This document shows positions 22,441 to 33,800 of a DNA stretch of 64,000 nt, one piece after another. The notes under the pieces were generated by a model. The model was not told where the DNA came from. It worked only from the letters and a program-made list of their open reading frames with translations, and made no database searches. The translations under genes and the position numbers were made by a program. Origin of the DNA: Azolla caroliniana. Taxonomy: Eukaryota > Polypodiophyta. Positions within the stretch are counted from its first letter, which is position 1. Every line of letters starts with the position of its first letter. The stretch spans positions 3,038,001 through 3,102,000 of the forward strand of contig JBHGNT010000014.1 of assembly GCA_043228905.1 (NCBI GenBank). The letters run 5' to 3'.

Positions 22441-23365
22441 AACATAAAGTAAAATACTAACCGGCCCGAGTCGACCTTTCCGAATGAACAGTGAGGAGTC
22501 TGATTTTTACGTCACAAAGCCCAACCGACACAATCATTGCGTGATCTTTGCGTTCCAAGCACGCGGGGCTTGCTTTAGTCCCTAAAGGGACTTCTTCAAT
22601 TGGCACACCGCCGAAGTGTTCGTTCTGGAGTGAAAGTCGGGGGGTTGTACCATGTACAACTATTCCTCAAGCTCACCTTGCAAGAACGCATTCTTTACAT
22701 CCATCTTATGTAAGTGCCACCCCTTTGCCGCAGCGACCGCGAGCAAAACACGGACGGTCGTCATCTTCGCAACCGGCGCAAATGTCTCATCGTAGTCAAT
22801 GTCGTGTTTCTGTGCGTAGCCTTTTGCTACTAACCGGGCCTTGTATCGGTTGACCGAGCCGTCGGTGTTGTGCTTGACCTTGTACACCCACCTACATCCG
22901 ATCGGCTTCACACCTTTCGGTGCGTCAATCAGGTCCCATGTTTCATTCTCCGCCAATGCGCGCATCTCTTCCTCCATTGTGGCACGCCAATTCGCGTCCT
23001 TCGCCGCTTCTGCGTAGCCCTCCGGCTCACGCACTTCCGCTACACGCGTCATGTACGCATAGTGATGCACCATGTACTCGTTGTATCCGAACCGCACAAC
23101 AAGGTTCTTCTAGCAGGTTGATCAGCGTAATTGCTCATTAGCCGATTTTGAGGCTTCCTTGGGCGACACAAACTTCGGTCTCGAAGACCGGTCGTCACTT
23201 CCCTCGGAGTCGAACTCGCGTCGATCCGACTCGTTCCTATTCGTGTCGTTATCCGACACCTTCTTCTTCCCTTTTTCTTTGCGCATTGTTGTGAAGATCC
23301 GTCACTACACGCGGATCGCGAGACGGAACCATCGGGGTTCTGGACCAGAAGGATTCGAAGTTGAC
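22441..23365 (-). pseudogene. RT N-terminal part of element F
   Basis: It reads [14 protein letters not shown] near 23090, then the RT entry [39 protein letters not shown] and [12 protein letters not shown]. Frame breaks follow between 22660 and 22450. It polymerises cDNA from the packaged RNA. The right end is interrupted by the solo-LTR-like insert. Confidence 0.85.
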
Positions 23366-23369
23366 GCAA

Positions 23370-24525
23370 GCTTTAGCGAGAAAGTACTTAAGCTAGATTG
23401 AAAGAGAGAGAGAGCTTGAGATAGAATAGAACGCTTGACTTTAGATTGAGAGAGATTAAGATTGAACTCTTGATTTTAGATTTTAAGAAATAAGTTACAC
23501 GATCAATTTGATAACGATTTTTCTTCTTCTTAATTTCATAACCAAAAAGCCTAACCCTTCTTCTTTTTCCATCCCTTCTTTTATAGATGCTCTCATGCAT
23601 ATGATGCATGTGAGGATACAAGACATGCATAAAATGCATGTTTGCCATTTGGCGCTCATGTATTACATGTGGTGCATGATAACCATGTCACTCATTTTAG
23701 CTCTCATGTATGAGAATTTATATGTAAAAGTACAATGATAGAAATATAAATGCAACTAAATGTCATGGCTTAGTGGTGAGCCTACTGACTCTTAATTAGA
23801 AGGTGCAAGGTTTGAATCCTCATTTGCCCTCCTTGTGTATATATATATGTATATGTGTATACATATATTTATTTATATATTTATATATCTATCCGGTCGA
23901 CGGATGTCAGATGACGTCGGTTCGCCGGAAGCCAGTCGTCGCCAGTTACCGTCGGTTGCCGGATGACGCCGGTTATCGTTGATCGCCGGTTGCCGACTGG
24001 CGGTTCCGTCGCTAGTTGTTGGATGCCGGTTACCGTTTGGTCACCGGATTCCGGTTCCGTCGCCAGTTGCCGAATGTCGGTTACCTTTCGGTCATGCCGG
24101 ATGCTGATTACCGTTTGGTCACCGGATCCCGGTTCCGTTGCCGGATTTGATTGGGCAAAACCTTTGCAAGTAGCCAGGCCACACCCATTTATCCAATAGT
24201 TTAGTTCAAGTCACCTTGAACTCTCTATGCTCCACACATAGACACAAATATAATAGCTTTTGCTCTACCTTATATATGGTGAGATCATTATTTCCTATCT
24301 ATGTGGGATATCTCATAGGTTTATTTTTCTCTTCTTCCTTCTCATACTTCACTCCCACATAACTTGTCCCTTAGATGTCCATTTTTTATGTGGTAAAGCA
24401 CATTTGAAAGCTCTTGAAGACCTCCATCTTTTTGTACTAAGATATTAAACTTACTTAGAATTAGTATATTCACTATTATTGTTTTATATGATTGACACTT
24501 GATTTCGTACGTCTTATGTGATTTC
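23370..24525 (-). repeat. Solo-LTR-like insert in element F
   Basis: This non-coding block splits the linker between integrase and RT. It carries a TATA-like TATATAAGG (minus, near 24270) next to a CCCACATAGATAGGAAA motif shared with the LTR of G, a CCGGTT-rich array (23885-24165), a tRNA-like module and a GA-rich end. Its length is close to the G LTR without its duplication. Clean TG/CA ends with a TSD were not found, so the boundaries are approximate. Confidence 0.5.
23766..23819 (+). other. tRNA-like module with near-consensus A and B boxes
   Basis: A box TGGCTTAGTGG at 23766-23776 and B box GGTTTGAATCC at 23809-23819, 43 bases apart start to start. The flanks do not give a convincing acceptor stem or a clean cloverleaf. 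It is antisense to the probable LTR orientation. Confidence 0.6.
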
Positions 24526-25692
24526 AGGCTCATCCGGAGGCATCTCGGCCTCGCTGACTTCATCGTCAGAACTCAAATTGGAGGTGAGGTCTGGAGTCGG
24601 AGGCAAGTACCAAGACGCAGACTCGTCAAGCACAACGTTGCGGCTCACACAAGCTTGTTTGGTGCGTGGGTTATAACACTTATAACCCTTCTGCTCATCC
24701 GAATAGCCGACCAAGATACACTTCTCGGCTTTCGCGTCTAGCTTCCTCTGTTTCTCCTTCGGCACATGCACATACGCAATGCTACCGAAAACTCTCAAGT
24801 GTCATAGATTCGGGTTCCTTCCGAAATACTGCTCATGCACCGACACTTTGTCTCCGATCCGATTCTGGATGTATACTGCGGTTCGTACTGCCTCGGCCCA
24901 ATAAAACTTGGGCAAGCTCTTCTCCTCCAACATTGCCCGTGCCGCTTCTACAATTGACCGGTTCTTCCTCTCGGCCACGCCATTTTGCTCCGGCATGTAT
25001 CTACAACTAAATTCGTGCCGAATTCCCATCTGTTGCAGATAGCCGTTGAATTGACCGGAAAAGTATTCTTTTCTGCCATCCGACCGCAAGCACTTGATCT
25101 TTCGTCCGGTTTCCGTTTCCACGAACCCTTTGAGGTCCAGGAAACAATCAAAGACTTCACTCTTCTTCTCAATGAGATAGATCCACGTGTGCCGCGTATA
25201 GTCGTCGATGAAGGAGACAAAATATCGACTCCCGCCAAGACTAATGTTCTGTGTCGGCCCCCATACATCGGAATGTATCAAGTCGAGCTTGTTCCGGCTC
25301 CGGTTATGCTCGTTAGGGAATGGAAGTCGGTGTTGCTTCCCTAGCTGGCAGGCTTCACAAATTAGTGCCTTCCAGCCACTACATTTGGGCAATCCGAACA
25401 CCACCTGTTTCGATTGCAAGTCCTGAAGCCGTTGATAGTTGATGTGGCCTATCCGCTTGTGCCATAAGTCGATATCCAACTCGATTTTTTGTCCTTTCGC
25501 GAACATTGTGGTGCCACCGTCACTAGAATCAAGGATAAACATCCTCCCGTCTCTGCGCCCTTGCGCAATAACTCTGCCTTCTTCCTCGATGAAGCACCCG
25601 AGATGCGTGAACCGGACTTGCATCCCCTGGTCAATGATCTGCCCAATCGACACCAGATTCTTCATGATTGTCGGGACGTGTAACATGTTCAT
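24526..25692 (-). pseudogene. Integrase of element F
   Basis: It has the zinc-binding H-H-C-C set (LWHKRIGHINYQRL, then ICEACQLGKQH) and the D-D-E core (SDVWGP, RSDGRKEY, NGVAERKNR), followed by WAEAVRTAVYIQNR and a C-terminal part with KCILVGYSDEQKGYKCYNP. One TGA at 24802-24804 lies where element J has Arg. The enzyme inserts cDNA into the genome. The frame ends at the LTR-like insert. Confidence 0.9.
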
Positions 25693-25704
25693 AAGTTTCC
25701 CTTT

Positions 25705-26813
25705 CTATCCGACATGGCTCAAGGGAACTTCACCGACATTCGTGATCGGATGCAAAGTGTCGTCTCCGGTTGCGACTACTCCCGGTTGCATTGGTTTTTC
25801 CAGGTACGAGAACCACTCCTTGTGGCACTTCATGTGGTTTGACGCGCCGGAGTCGACGTACCACACCTCATTCGACTTCGGGGTGATCTTCTTCATCGAG
25901 TTTGCATCGTGTTTCGTCACGAAGGCAAACCCTTTTCCGGCTTTTCCGGACCCTGCGGCGTAGTGCGATCGCTGCCGATTTCCTTTGTCGGTTTGTTCGA
26001 AGCCTGATCCGGATCCGGTCCTCTCTGAATCGGCGCGCTTCTTCTAGCACTCACTCTCCTTGTGGCCTTTCTTGCCACAATACCAGCATTCCGCAACGGA
26101 TTTCCCTTGCCGGTTCTCGTCACCTCAACTCCCCCTGTTTCCGGAGGGTCTGGAATTGTTGTCGGCATCACTTCGGTGCCTTCGTCCTTGATCCCGTCGG
26201 CCGCCTCCATTGCGCACCGACTCGCCTCGTCCCCCACGACCACGGGGCCTATCTCCCTCCATGTATAACATCTTGTTGTCGGCATGCGTGTTCGTCGATG
26301 CACCCACGTGGTTCTCTATAAGAAGCATCAATTGTAAGTCGAAAAACAACGGCGTATTCTCCCGTGTACACACAGCAGTTCAGAATGCTCCGAACTTCGA
26401 CGCCAGTCCCCCGAGACAGATCTACACCATCTTTCCTTCCTCGACGTTCACATCGATGGAGGCTAAAGAGTCACATATATCTTTGATCTTCAAGGTGTAA
26501 TCAGCTACCGACAAATCGCGTTGTCGTAGGTTGCTCAGCTCCTGTCGGAGTTGAAGCTTCCTGGCTGTGGTGCTTGCGGTGAAAATCTTCTTCAAATTTC
26601 CCCAACCATCTTTTGGCATTTTTGCATCCCGAATGTAGCTTAGCAGTTGTTCGCCCACGCCGGGAAATCTCTGTGTGTCAATTTGGGTGCTGTGTCATTT
26701 GCTCCGTCGACATAGCTCCAGTAACCATGCCCGAACAGGTACTGGTGCATCTTGTAGGACCAAGATGCGTAGTTGTTTCTGTCGAGCTTCTCTGTCGGAA
26801 GTGAGCTAGCCAT
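25705..26813 (-). pseudogene. gag and protease of element F
   Basis: gag starts at the ATG 26811-26813 (MASSLPTEKLDRNNYASW). It contains a UBN2-like middle (SNLRQRDLSVADYTLKIKDI), a zinc knuckle (CWYCGKKGHKESEC) and then the protease motif VWYVDSGASNHM near 25840. Frame breaks occur at about 26640, 26420 and 26125, and a TAG follows the knuckle at 26045-26047. gag forms the particle; the protease cuts the polyprotein. Confidence 0.85.
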
Positions 26814-26896
26814 GCCTCTATCCATCGGTTCTACCTATTCTTCCTGGTTGGTTTTTCTTTCAAGTTATGTCAGTTGCAGAGGTTCTCAACCCTCGC

Positions 26897-26908
26897 GCTC
26901 TGATACCA
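26897..26908 (-). promoter_or_regulatory. Primer-binding site of element F (initiator Met tRNA)
   Basis: The minus strand reads TGGTATCAGAGC directly after the 5' LTR. This is the classic complement of the plant initiator Met tRNA 3' end. It contrasts with the non-tRNA site in elements A, C and I. Confidence 0.92.
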
Positions 26909-26992
26909 TGTAAAGAATAGCGTGCGGAAGCAATAGGAAATCAAACGCAGAAAATACGCAAGTTTAATGGAGAGCTTGTATATGCACAGTAC

Positions 26993-27034
<42 letters not shown>

Positions 27035-27357
27035 ACAGCAAAACTAGATTCAAAACAATACTCAATCTATACATAGGATGTGCTCAGTGAGCACTTTTAT
27101 ACAAGTCCATACGGACTAATAGAAGTACTAACACGTACTTCAATGCTCATAACTGAGCTCTACGCTAACTCCCAAAATATATTCCTACGCGGAATATCTT
27201 TCCAACGGCCTCGCGGTTTATGCACCGCTACGGCTTCTCATTACGCACCGGTTTGCGTACTGGTTTACGCACCCGTTTTACGCACCGGTCCAGCCTAACC
27301 GATCCGGTTCTCGGCTTGCACAGCCGATCCGGTAAATGTTGAGCTTGTATCTCAACA
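26909..27357 (-). repeat. 5' LTR of element F
   Basis: It matches the 3' LTR closely. It contains a long GA run (26996-27032), the hairpin 27080-27094, a TATA box near 27095-27101 and CCGGTGCGTAA-type repeats toward the U3 end. Confidence 0.92.
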
Positions 27358-27362
27358 AGAAC

Positions 27363-28310
27363 CTTGTACCATTGATCCGTTCTAAAAGACTTGAGATAAG
27401 GGAAAATGCGTACCTATTCTTGATGGTGACCTTATTCAAGACACAGTAATCTATGACGAGACGAAGTGATCCATCCTTTTTCTTGACGAAGAAAATGGGT
27501 GCGTAGGCTGGAGATTTTGAATGTCGAATGAAACCATTTGCCAAATTCTCCTCTATATAGGCTCGAAGGACTTCTAGCTCGGTTGGTGACAAATTGTCCA
27601 TCGGTCCCCATGGTGGCTCTTTTCCCGGTTGTAAATCGATGGGGCAATCATACAATCGATGGTGAGGAAACGTATTGGCTTGTACTTTATCGAACACATC
27701 GGCAAAATGACGACACTTCTCTGGAAGTTGAATGGTGGACTCTTCTTTAGTGGTGTTGGAGGGTTTTACTGATACTGCGAAGAGAAACATTTCTTCCTTG
27801 CATCCTTCCTCCCGCAACTGATGTAGCGAAATGGTTGCAATCTTATGAGTAGATCCTCGGGTTTGTCGATGCCGGATGTCCCTTGTTCTCCAATCTATAT
27901 CTGGGTTATGTAATTCGAACCATAGTAATCCCAAAACAACGGGATGTTCTGGGATACTAATTATATTAAAGGATACTACACACACTAAATTATCTAGGAA
28001 AATATTAACGGGCTCTAACTCTTCTATGCTATTTCCAGAAAGAATGGGACGACCATCAATGACTACTACAAAGGCTGGACACGAGAGTTTTCTTAGGGAT
28101 ATCTGATGAGCTTGGGCAAAATTTCCATCCATGAAGCAAGAATTAGCCCCGGAATCTAGGAGTGTTGAGACATGTACTAGAGAGGTACTTTTAGTATTAA
28201 TTGTTACTTAGGCTAAGAACACGTTGCTAACTTGCTTAGAGGGAATGGAACCACTAATGGGTTGCATAGATCTAGGGCTATCCAACCAAATGACTCCTAG
28301 TTTGGTTGGA
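27363..28310 (-). pseudogene. Protease and RT N-terminal part of element C
   Basis: Reading right to left, the frame after the gag stop gives the protease core LLDSGANSCFMD near 28135, then a segment ending at DWRTRD, and then RT with HHRLYDCPIDLQPG, PAYAPIFFVKKKDGSLR and YAFSLISSLLERING. A TAA near 28209 breaks it upstream of the protease motif. It is joined to 20634 across element F. Confidence 0.87.
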
Positions 28311-28311
28311 A

Positions 28312-28749
28312 TTACTCGTTTAACTCGTCTTCTAACTGACTAAGGACATCAAATTTGTTCGATAGATTTGGGCTATTAGTACTATTAGGACTATCAAATA
28401 TTCTTATTAAAATAGACTCGGGTTTAGTACAATTAGAACTAGCAACCATTTGGTTCACTTGTCTTCTTGGCCTATGGGGACAGTTCACTACAATATGCCC
28501 TGGTCCACCGCAATAAAGACATAATCGATTTGCTCGGCGTCGTTGCTTTTCTTCTTCCGATAATGGACCGCGACGACGTGTAGTGTCAATTTCCATCAGA
28601 GTTGGAGTATTCACTAGAGACACATTATATGACTCCCTTGGAAAAGGTTTTGCAACCATTGAGGCATAGGTGGGATCTGATCTTGCCATTGGCATCTAGA
28701 ACTTACGTTCCGAACTTCGTTCAAAAAGACAGTTGTCGCATCTCACCGT
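28312..28749 (-). pseudogene. gag C-terminal part with zinc knuckle, element C
   Basis: The minus frame reads [20 protein letters not shown] with a complete CCHC knuckle (C-x2-C-x4-H-x4-C), a S/N-rich tail and a TAA at 28312-28314. A GTTAAAC heptamer lies just before the stop (28318-28324). The right end stops at the target of element G and gag resumes at 55947. Confidence 0.88.
28318..28324 (-). promoter_or_regulatory. Candidate -1 frameshift heptamer GTTAAAC, element C
   Basis: In the gag frame it reads G TTA AAC, followed by GAG TAA. After a -1 slip the frame stays open into pol (LDSPRS, then SIPSKQVSNVF). Element I has the same heptamer at the same place. Confidence 0.5.
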
Positions 28750-28859
28750 TGTCGTGTGAATCTTCTCACACTATGTAAAAATAAATAAATAATAAAATAA
28801 GTGCATTATATTAGCTTAACGGCATGTTATAGAAGACGAATGTTTGAGAAGATAGGGAA

Positions 28860-29221
28860 AATAGAACTATTATTTATCCCACATAGATAGGAAACTTAAG
28901 GCCCTAGCTATATAAACACCTTGAGACCCTCATTTTCATTTGTGCTAAGAGCACTTTGGCCACTTTGTCTTCATGGATGATGGTGGCCAAGTTCCCAAAA
29001 ACCGGAAACCGGTCGGTAAGCAAAATCGGAACCGACCGACAATAGAACTATTATTTATCCCACATAGATAGGAAACTTAAGGCCCTAGCTATATAAACAC
29101 CTTGAGACCCTCATTTTCATTTGTGCTAAGAGCACTTTGGCCACTTTGTCTTCATGGATGATGGTGGCCAAGTTCCCAAAAACCGGAAACCGGTCGGTAA
29201 GCAAAATCGGAACCGACCGAC
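28860..29221 (+). repeat. 181-bp tandem duplication in the G LTR
   Basis: The two units are almost identical and include the TATA region and the start of the CCGGT array. The 3' LTR has one unit. Confidence 0.95.
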
Positions 29222-29658
29222 CGGTAAGCAAAACTGAAACCGATCGGCCGGTAAGCAAAATTGAGAACCGGCCGATAAGCAAAACCGAAACTGTCCGGTA
29301 AGCAAACCGGAACTGGCGGCGGAGCCGGTGAGGCTGCTGCAACCAACGACTGGACGAGGCTGGATGTAAAACCAAACAGATGATAGGATCATGTGGCTAA
29401 TTATAGTGAAATGAAGAAAAATAAAGTAAAGGTCATGTAGACGGTCGCATGCAACTAAAAGAAAAGGCCATGCAACTAAAAATGGATGCAACTAAAAGTA
29501 GAGGCCATGCAGCTAAAAGTGGGCATGCAAAGTAACATGGAAGGCTATGATCAACAGAGAACTCCATATATATTCCATTTTTTTTACACTAATCCACTCT
29601 CCATATTATTTTTCTTTTCCTTCTCGGTTCGCTTATCTCACAGGCCCATAACACTCAT

Positions 29659-29857
29659 AAACCCTAATTTTCCCTACGGAAACCATAACACTCAAAAACC
29701 CTAAATTTCCTTAAGGAATTCAAAACCCTAATTTCCTTACGGAAGCCATATCTCTCATAAACCCTAATTTCCTTACGAAAACCAAAAACCCTCATTTTCC
29801 CTACTGAAACCATATCTCTCAAAATCTAAAATCTCTTATCAAAGCCAAAAACCCTAA
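29659..29857 (+). repeat. Telo-box (AAACCCTAA) array in the G LTR
   Basis: Five AAACCCTAA copies and one AAACCCTCA variant are spaced 25-60 bases apart, linked by TTTCCTTACGGAA-type sequence. The 3' LTR has more copies (49485-49590, 55532-55700). In Arabidopsis telo-boxes are bound by telomere-repeat-binding proteins; a role here is inferred. Confidence 0.8.
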
Positions 29858-30105
29858 ATTTCTATTGAATCCATATTTAGTTTCTTCTAATCTATTATTC
29901 TAGTAATCTTCATAAGCTAAACTTTTGTAATCCCAATCTTGGGATTGATTATAATCTTTCTTTTCCTTTGTTAATGAAATTAGTCAATCTTTCTTATTTC
30001 CATTAATTGTTAAAAATACAAAAGCACGAATGTGACGTCCTCTAGTCGGAGGCCCCGGGGTCCTGCCTCAAGTTCACGTATCCTCGTCATATTTTCGCGA
30101 CATCT

Positions 30106-30119
30106 TTGGTGAACCCGAG
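30106..30119 (+). promoter_or_regulatory. Possible primer-binding site of element G
   Basis: TGGTGAACCCGAGG lies four bases after the LTR end. It begins with TGG as tRNA-type sites do, but I cannot name the tRNA. Confidence 0.45.
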
Positions 30120-30264
30120 GTGAATCGACGTGGTAGGAGGATATCTCATGGAGGCATATAAATACAAAGAGCCGAAGAGATGCAAACTATACGAGTTCGA
30201 TCAATGGGTATCATCATTAAAGACCCACCAAAGTGCCATGCATGCTTTCGTTGAGTTCGAGTGT

Positions 30265-30844
30265 TGTTGACCGGTCAGAAGAGCAAGGACAAGTGGGAAG
30301 GCGGAGTCAGATCGGATAATAGGAAGTAAATAATAGTATAATTATTATTCGGAGGGACGGATCCGGTACAGTTGTACCGATCCGGATCCGGACCGATTCG
30401 GATGCCGGTTGCCTAAGCGCACCGATTGTAACCTTGCCGGATGCCTATAAAAGGATCCGATGATTTGTAAAGGCTTTACGGAAGTAATGCAAATAGAATT
30501 ATTGTGTGTTTATCTGTATCTTTGTATTGTTTAGGGTTTAGGGTTTAACGGATCCGGTACAGTTGTACCGATCCGGATCCGGACCGATTCGGATGCCGGT
30601 TGCCTAAGCGCACTGATTGTAACCTTGCCGGATGCCTATAAAAGGATCCGATGATTTGTAAAGGCTTTAAGAAAGTAATACAAATAGAATTATTGCGTGT
30701 TTATCTGTATCTTTGTATTGTTTTACCGTCTGTGCTTAGTGTAATCATCTTACGCGTGTAACCTAGCATCCAATCCTTACCACCCCTTTGGAGAAGTGTC
30801 GGATAGACACCTGTGTTGAGGCTAGTCCGGCCAGGCAGACAACA
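30265..30844 (+). repeat. 5' LTR of element H with 191-bp duplication and telomeric motif
   Basis: Units 30357-30547 and 30548-30738 are nearly identical. The first ends in TTTAGGGTTTAGGGTTTA, which is absent from the second unit and from the 3' LTR. Each unit has a TATA-like TATAAAAGG and an inverted repeat around GGTACAGTTGTACC. A possible primer site, TGGCGACCACGATTCC, follows at 30851. Confidence 0.92.
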
Positions 30845-30896
30845 CTATTTTGGCGACCACGATTCCTGCAAAGTGCAGAGGACAACCGGGGGATGG

Positions 30897-33800
30897 ATGT
30901 CTAGACCAAACGACGACCACATCACCGAACGAGGGAGACGATACACCAAACGAGAGCAACGACGGGAAGCCCTGCAGCAAGCCGTCGACGAGATCTGGCG
31001 AGATCGGTCATTCTCCAGAACTCTTCGGAGAGTCGCAGAAGAAGCACTGCAGTTCCGGGTTCTGCAAGTCCCCGACGAAGGCAGTAGCATAACAAGCCTG
31101 CAAGAGGCGGAAATGATACTACAGACGCTCGCCGGGGGCGACGGGGACTCGGAAGCATTCGCAACACTTGAGGCGGAGTCGGAAAGCGACGGAAGCGTTG
31201 CGTCCCGGTATAAAAGCAGCCACGACACACCAAACGACCCGAGGGAAGAGGGGTCGGAAGACTGAGTAACACCGGAGCCAGAGGAAGAAATAACCTTGGA
31301 GTTCGGTGACCGGCAATCGCCGAGGGAGGCTGACCGGATACCGACAACACCCGCGAAGGAACCGAAGGAGCGGATACTGACAACACCCGCGAAGGAACCG
31401 AAGGAGCGGATACCGACAACACCCGCGAAGGAACCGAAGGAGCAGATACCGACAACACCCGCGAAGGAACCAAAGGACCGGACACCGGCAACACCCGCGG
31501 AGGAACTGAAGGAGCGGATACCGGCACCAACCGCAGAGGAACCAAAGGTTCTCACACCGACGCCAACAGCGAATAGAGAGCGGAGAAAGCAGGAGAGTCA
31601 GTTCGACGACACGATGCCGTACCCATACCCAAAGTACCGGGATGAGCCCGACGCGGAGGCACACGTGTACGCATTCCTCCAAACATGGGAAGCCAACCAT
31701 GTCTCCCAAAGACTGACGGAGCCCGAAGCCGAACGATCCAAAGTCGCCGAATTCGGCATGACCTTAGAAGGACCGGCGGCCCGATGGCACGCAAAGCACT
31801 TACCGGGCAGCTTTGCCACATTCGATGCCTTGAAGGCCAAATTCCTCAGGCTTTTTCACAGACAAGTTGAGCAAAAGGAATTGGTCGAGCAGTTCTACAC
31901 CACCCGGCAGGAAGAGAACGAGACTGTGCCACAATTCATCATTCGGTTTCAGACCCTGCACAGCCAACTGACGAGAGCACCACCCGAAGACGAAGCCAAA
32001 GTAGTCTTTTTGGCCGCGCTGAAAGAGCCACTTCGAACAATGTGCGGAGTCCTTGATTTCCGCACCAACACAATGGACCAAGTTATTGATCGGGTCTTAG
32101 AAATGGACAAGACTAGCTCCTTCTTGTCGATGGGGATGTTACACCGGGCACTCCCGAAGGAGGAAGACCTGAGGTTCCGACAGGCCTTACAATGCACAAC
32201 ATGCCTAAATTCGGGCCACTCAACGGTAGACTGCACCCTGCGGACACAATGTATGATCTGCAACTCTCGAGCCCATACAACGGACCGATGCGAATATAAC
32301 CTGTTAAATCGGCAGGCAGCACCGGTTCGACACATAGAACCTCGCAATCAGAACCCGGATGAGGATCGATTCCGGAGAGACGACCGCTACCAACGCGAAC
32401 GCGGTAACAGATACGCTAATAGAAGACGCGATAACTATGACCGAGAGGAGAAACGCAGAGATAGCTACCCCCGGGACCGGTACGACCGAGACGAATCCCC
32501 GGAATACGAACGACGCAGAGAAGAGAGGCGACAAGGGAACCGAAATTTCCGACGGAATCAGAAGCGTGGATTTTTCCGAAGAGAGGAACGTCGGGAGGCA
32601 GCAAGGAATGACAACCCGGTATCGGTACCGGATAACCGAAAAACCGAAGACGACCGCCGAAGTATACCCACCCTCCAAACCGGGGACAAAGGAGAAACGA
32701 GCAACAGTCACAAGGTGTACTGTTATTACTGCCGTAAGGAGGGCCATTATAGTAACCAATGCCCAAGCAAAACCAATGACAAGCAGCCGGCAGTCAACAT
32801 GGTTACAGCCGAAATAACAGAAGTACAGCAGATCACAACCCGGTCAAAGGGAAAGACCGCCGAGTGGGAAGCCCAGGAGGCAATCAGAAAACAAGCGGCG
32901 CAATGGATCAAGGAGGCCAATGAACAGAATGCGGCAGAAATAAGAGACCAAAATATGCCAAAAGACGAAGAAATCATACAGCCAGGAGAAACCCCGACGT
33001 GGCAAGCGCTATAGGACTGTCAAATCGTGTTGCCGTTAGCACGGCTACTACAGTTGGTGCCACGGTTTACGGCAGACTTACAGGCATCCGTGAGCAAACC
33101 GAAGCCGATGCCAGCACCGGCATTCTTCTCCAACCCGGAGGAAGGACCAGCGGTGGTCGATACAAGTAGCCCGGCGATCACGGCAATCGTGAAAGGAAAG
33201 GAAATTGCTGGAACGATTATTAACAGAGGCTCCGGGGTAAATGTCATCAGCCGACAGACATGCGATAACCTGGGCATCCGGGAATGGGAACCATGCCCCT
33301 TCTGGTTACGCATGGCGGATACCAGCTCAGTCCGACCGACCGGGCTTATCCGGGATTTGGAAGTAACGATCGGAGGCCACGTATTCCGGATATCGGCCGT
33401 GGTGCTGCAGCTAAATGTACAAGGCGCATACCCCCTACTGCTAGGACGACCATGGCTGCGAACGGCGCATATCAAGCAGAACTGGCAAAAGAACATGATC
33501 ACATTCCGGCGAGGGAAAACAAAGGTACGAGTAACGACACAACCACGGGTGATCGCCAGTAAGGAAGCAACTCCATTGTATGCGGAAAGCATCAACATGT
33601 TGGAGGGATTACCGGACGAGGAAGTCGAGCGGTACCTCGAGGAACGCCCACGAATCGTCCCACTATTTGAGGTGGATATCACGGCGGCAGTAGAACCGTA
33701 CATCACGACGCCGGACGAACTGGACCAAGCGGCGATCCGGGAACTGCGACAAGCGCAGGAATCCCTAGAGAGGGAAATGACGATATCCCAGAGGGTAAAA

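Larger units (their letters stand above)
20640..27357 (-). mobile_element. Element F: Ty1/copia retrotransposon
   Basis: The LTRs (20640-21094 and 26909-27357) begin TGTTGAG and end TTTACA on the minus strand. The TSD is a perfect AGAAC (20635-20639, 27358-27362). The order gag, protease, integrase, RT, RNase H defines copia. A primer site for initiator Met tRNA and a polypurine tract are present. It lies in the RT gene of element C and contains a solo-LTR-like insert (about 23370-24525). Confidence 0.93.
28750..30102 (+). repeat. 5' LTR of element G
   Basis: It holds a TATA-like TATATAAAC, an exact 181-bp tandem duplication (28860-29040, 29041-29221), a CCGGT-rich array to about 29330 and a telo-box array (29659-29857). 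It ends TTTTCGCGACA. The 3' copy is 48782-49589 plus 55537-55946. Confidence 0.88.

Noticed and set aside
23757-23830. A genuine nuclear tRNA gene
   Set aside because: A and B boxes are good, but acceptor, D and anticodon stems do not form. It is better called tRNA-like.
30845-31709. Long minus-strand frames with repeated GSFAGVVGIRSF-like units
   Set aside because: They are the reverse strand of the 36-bp repeats encoding the H gag unit.
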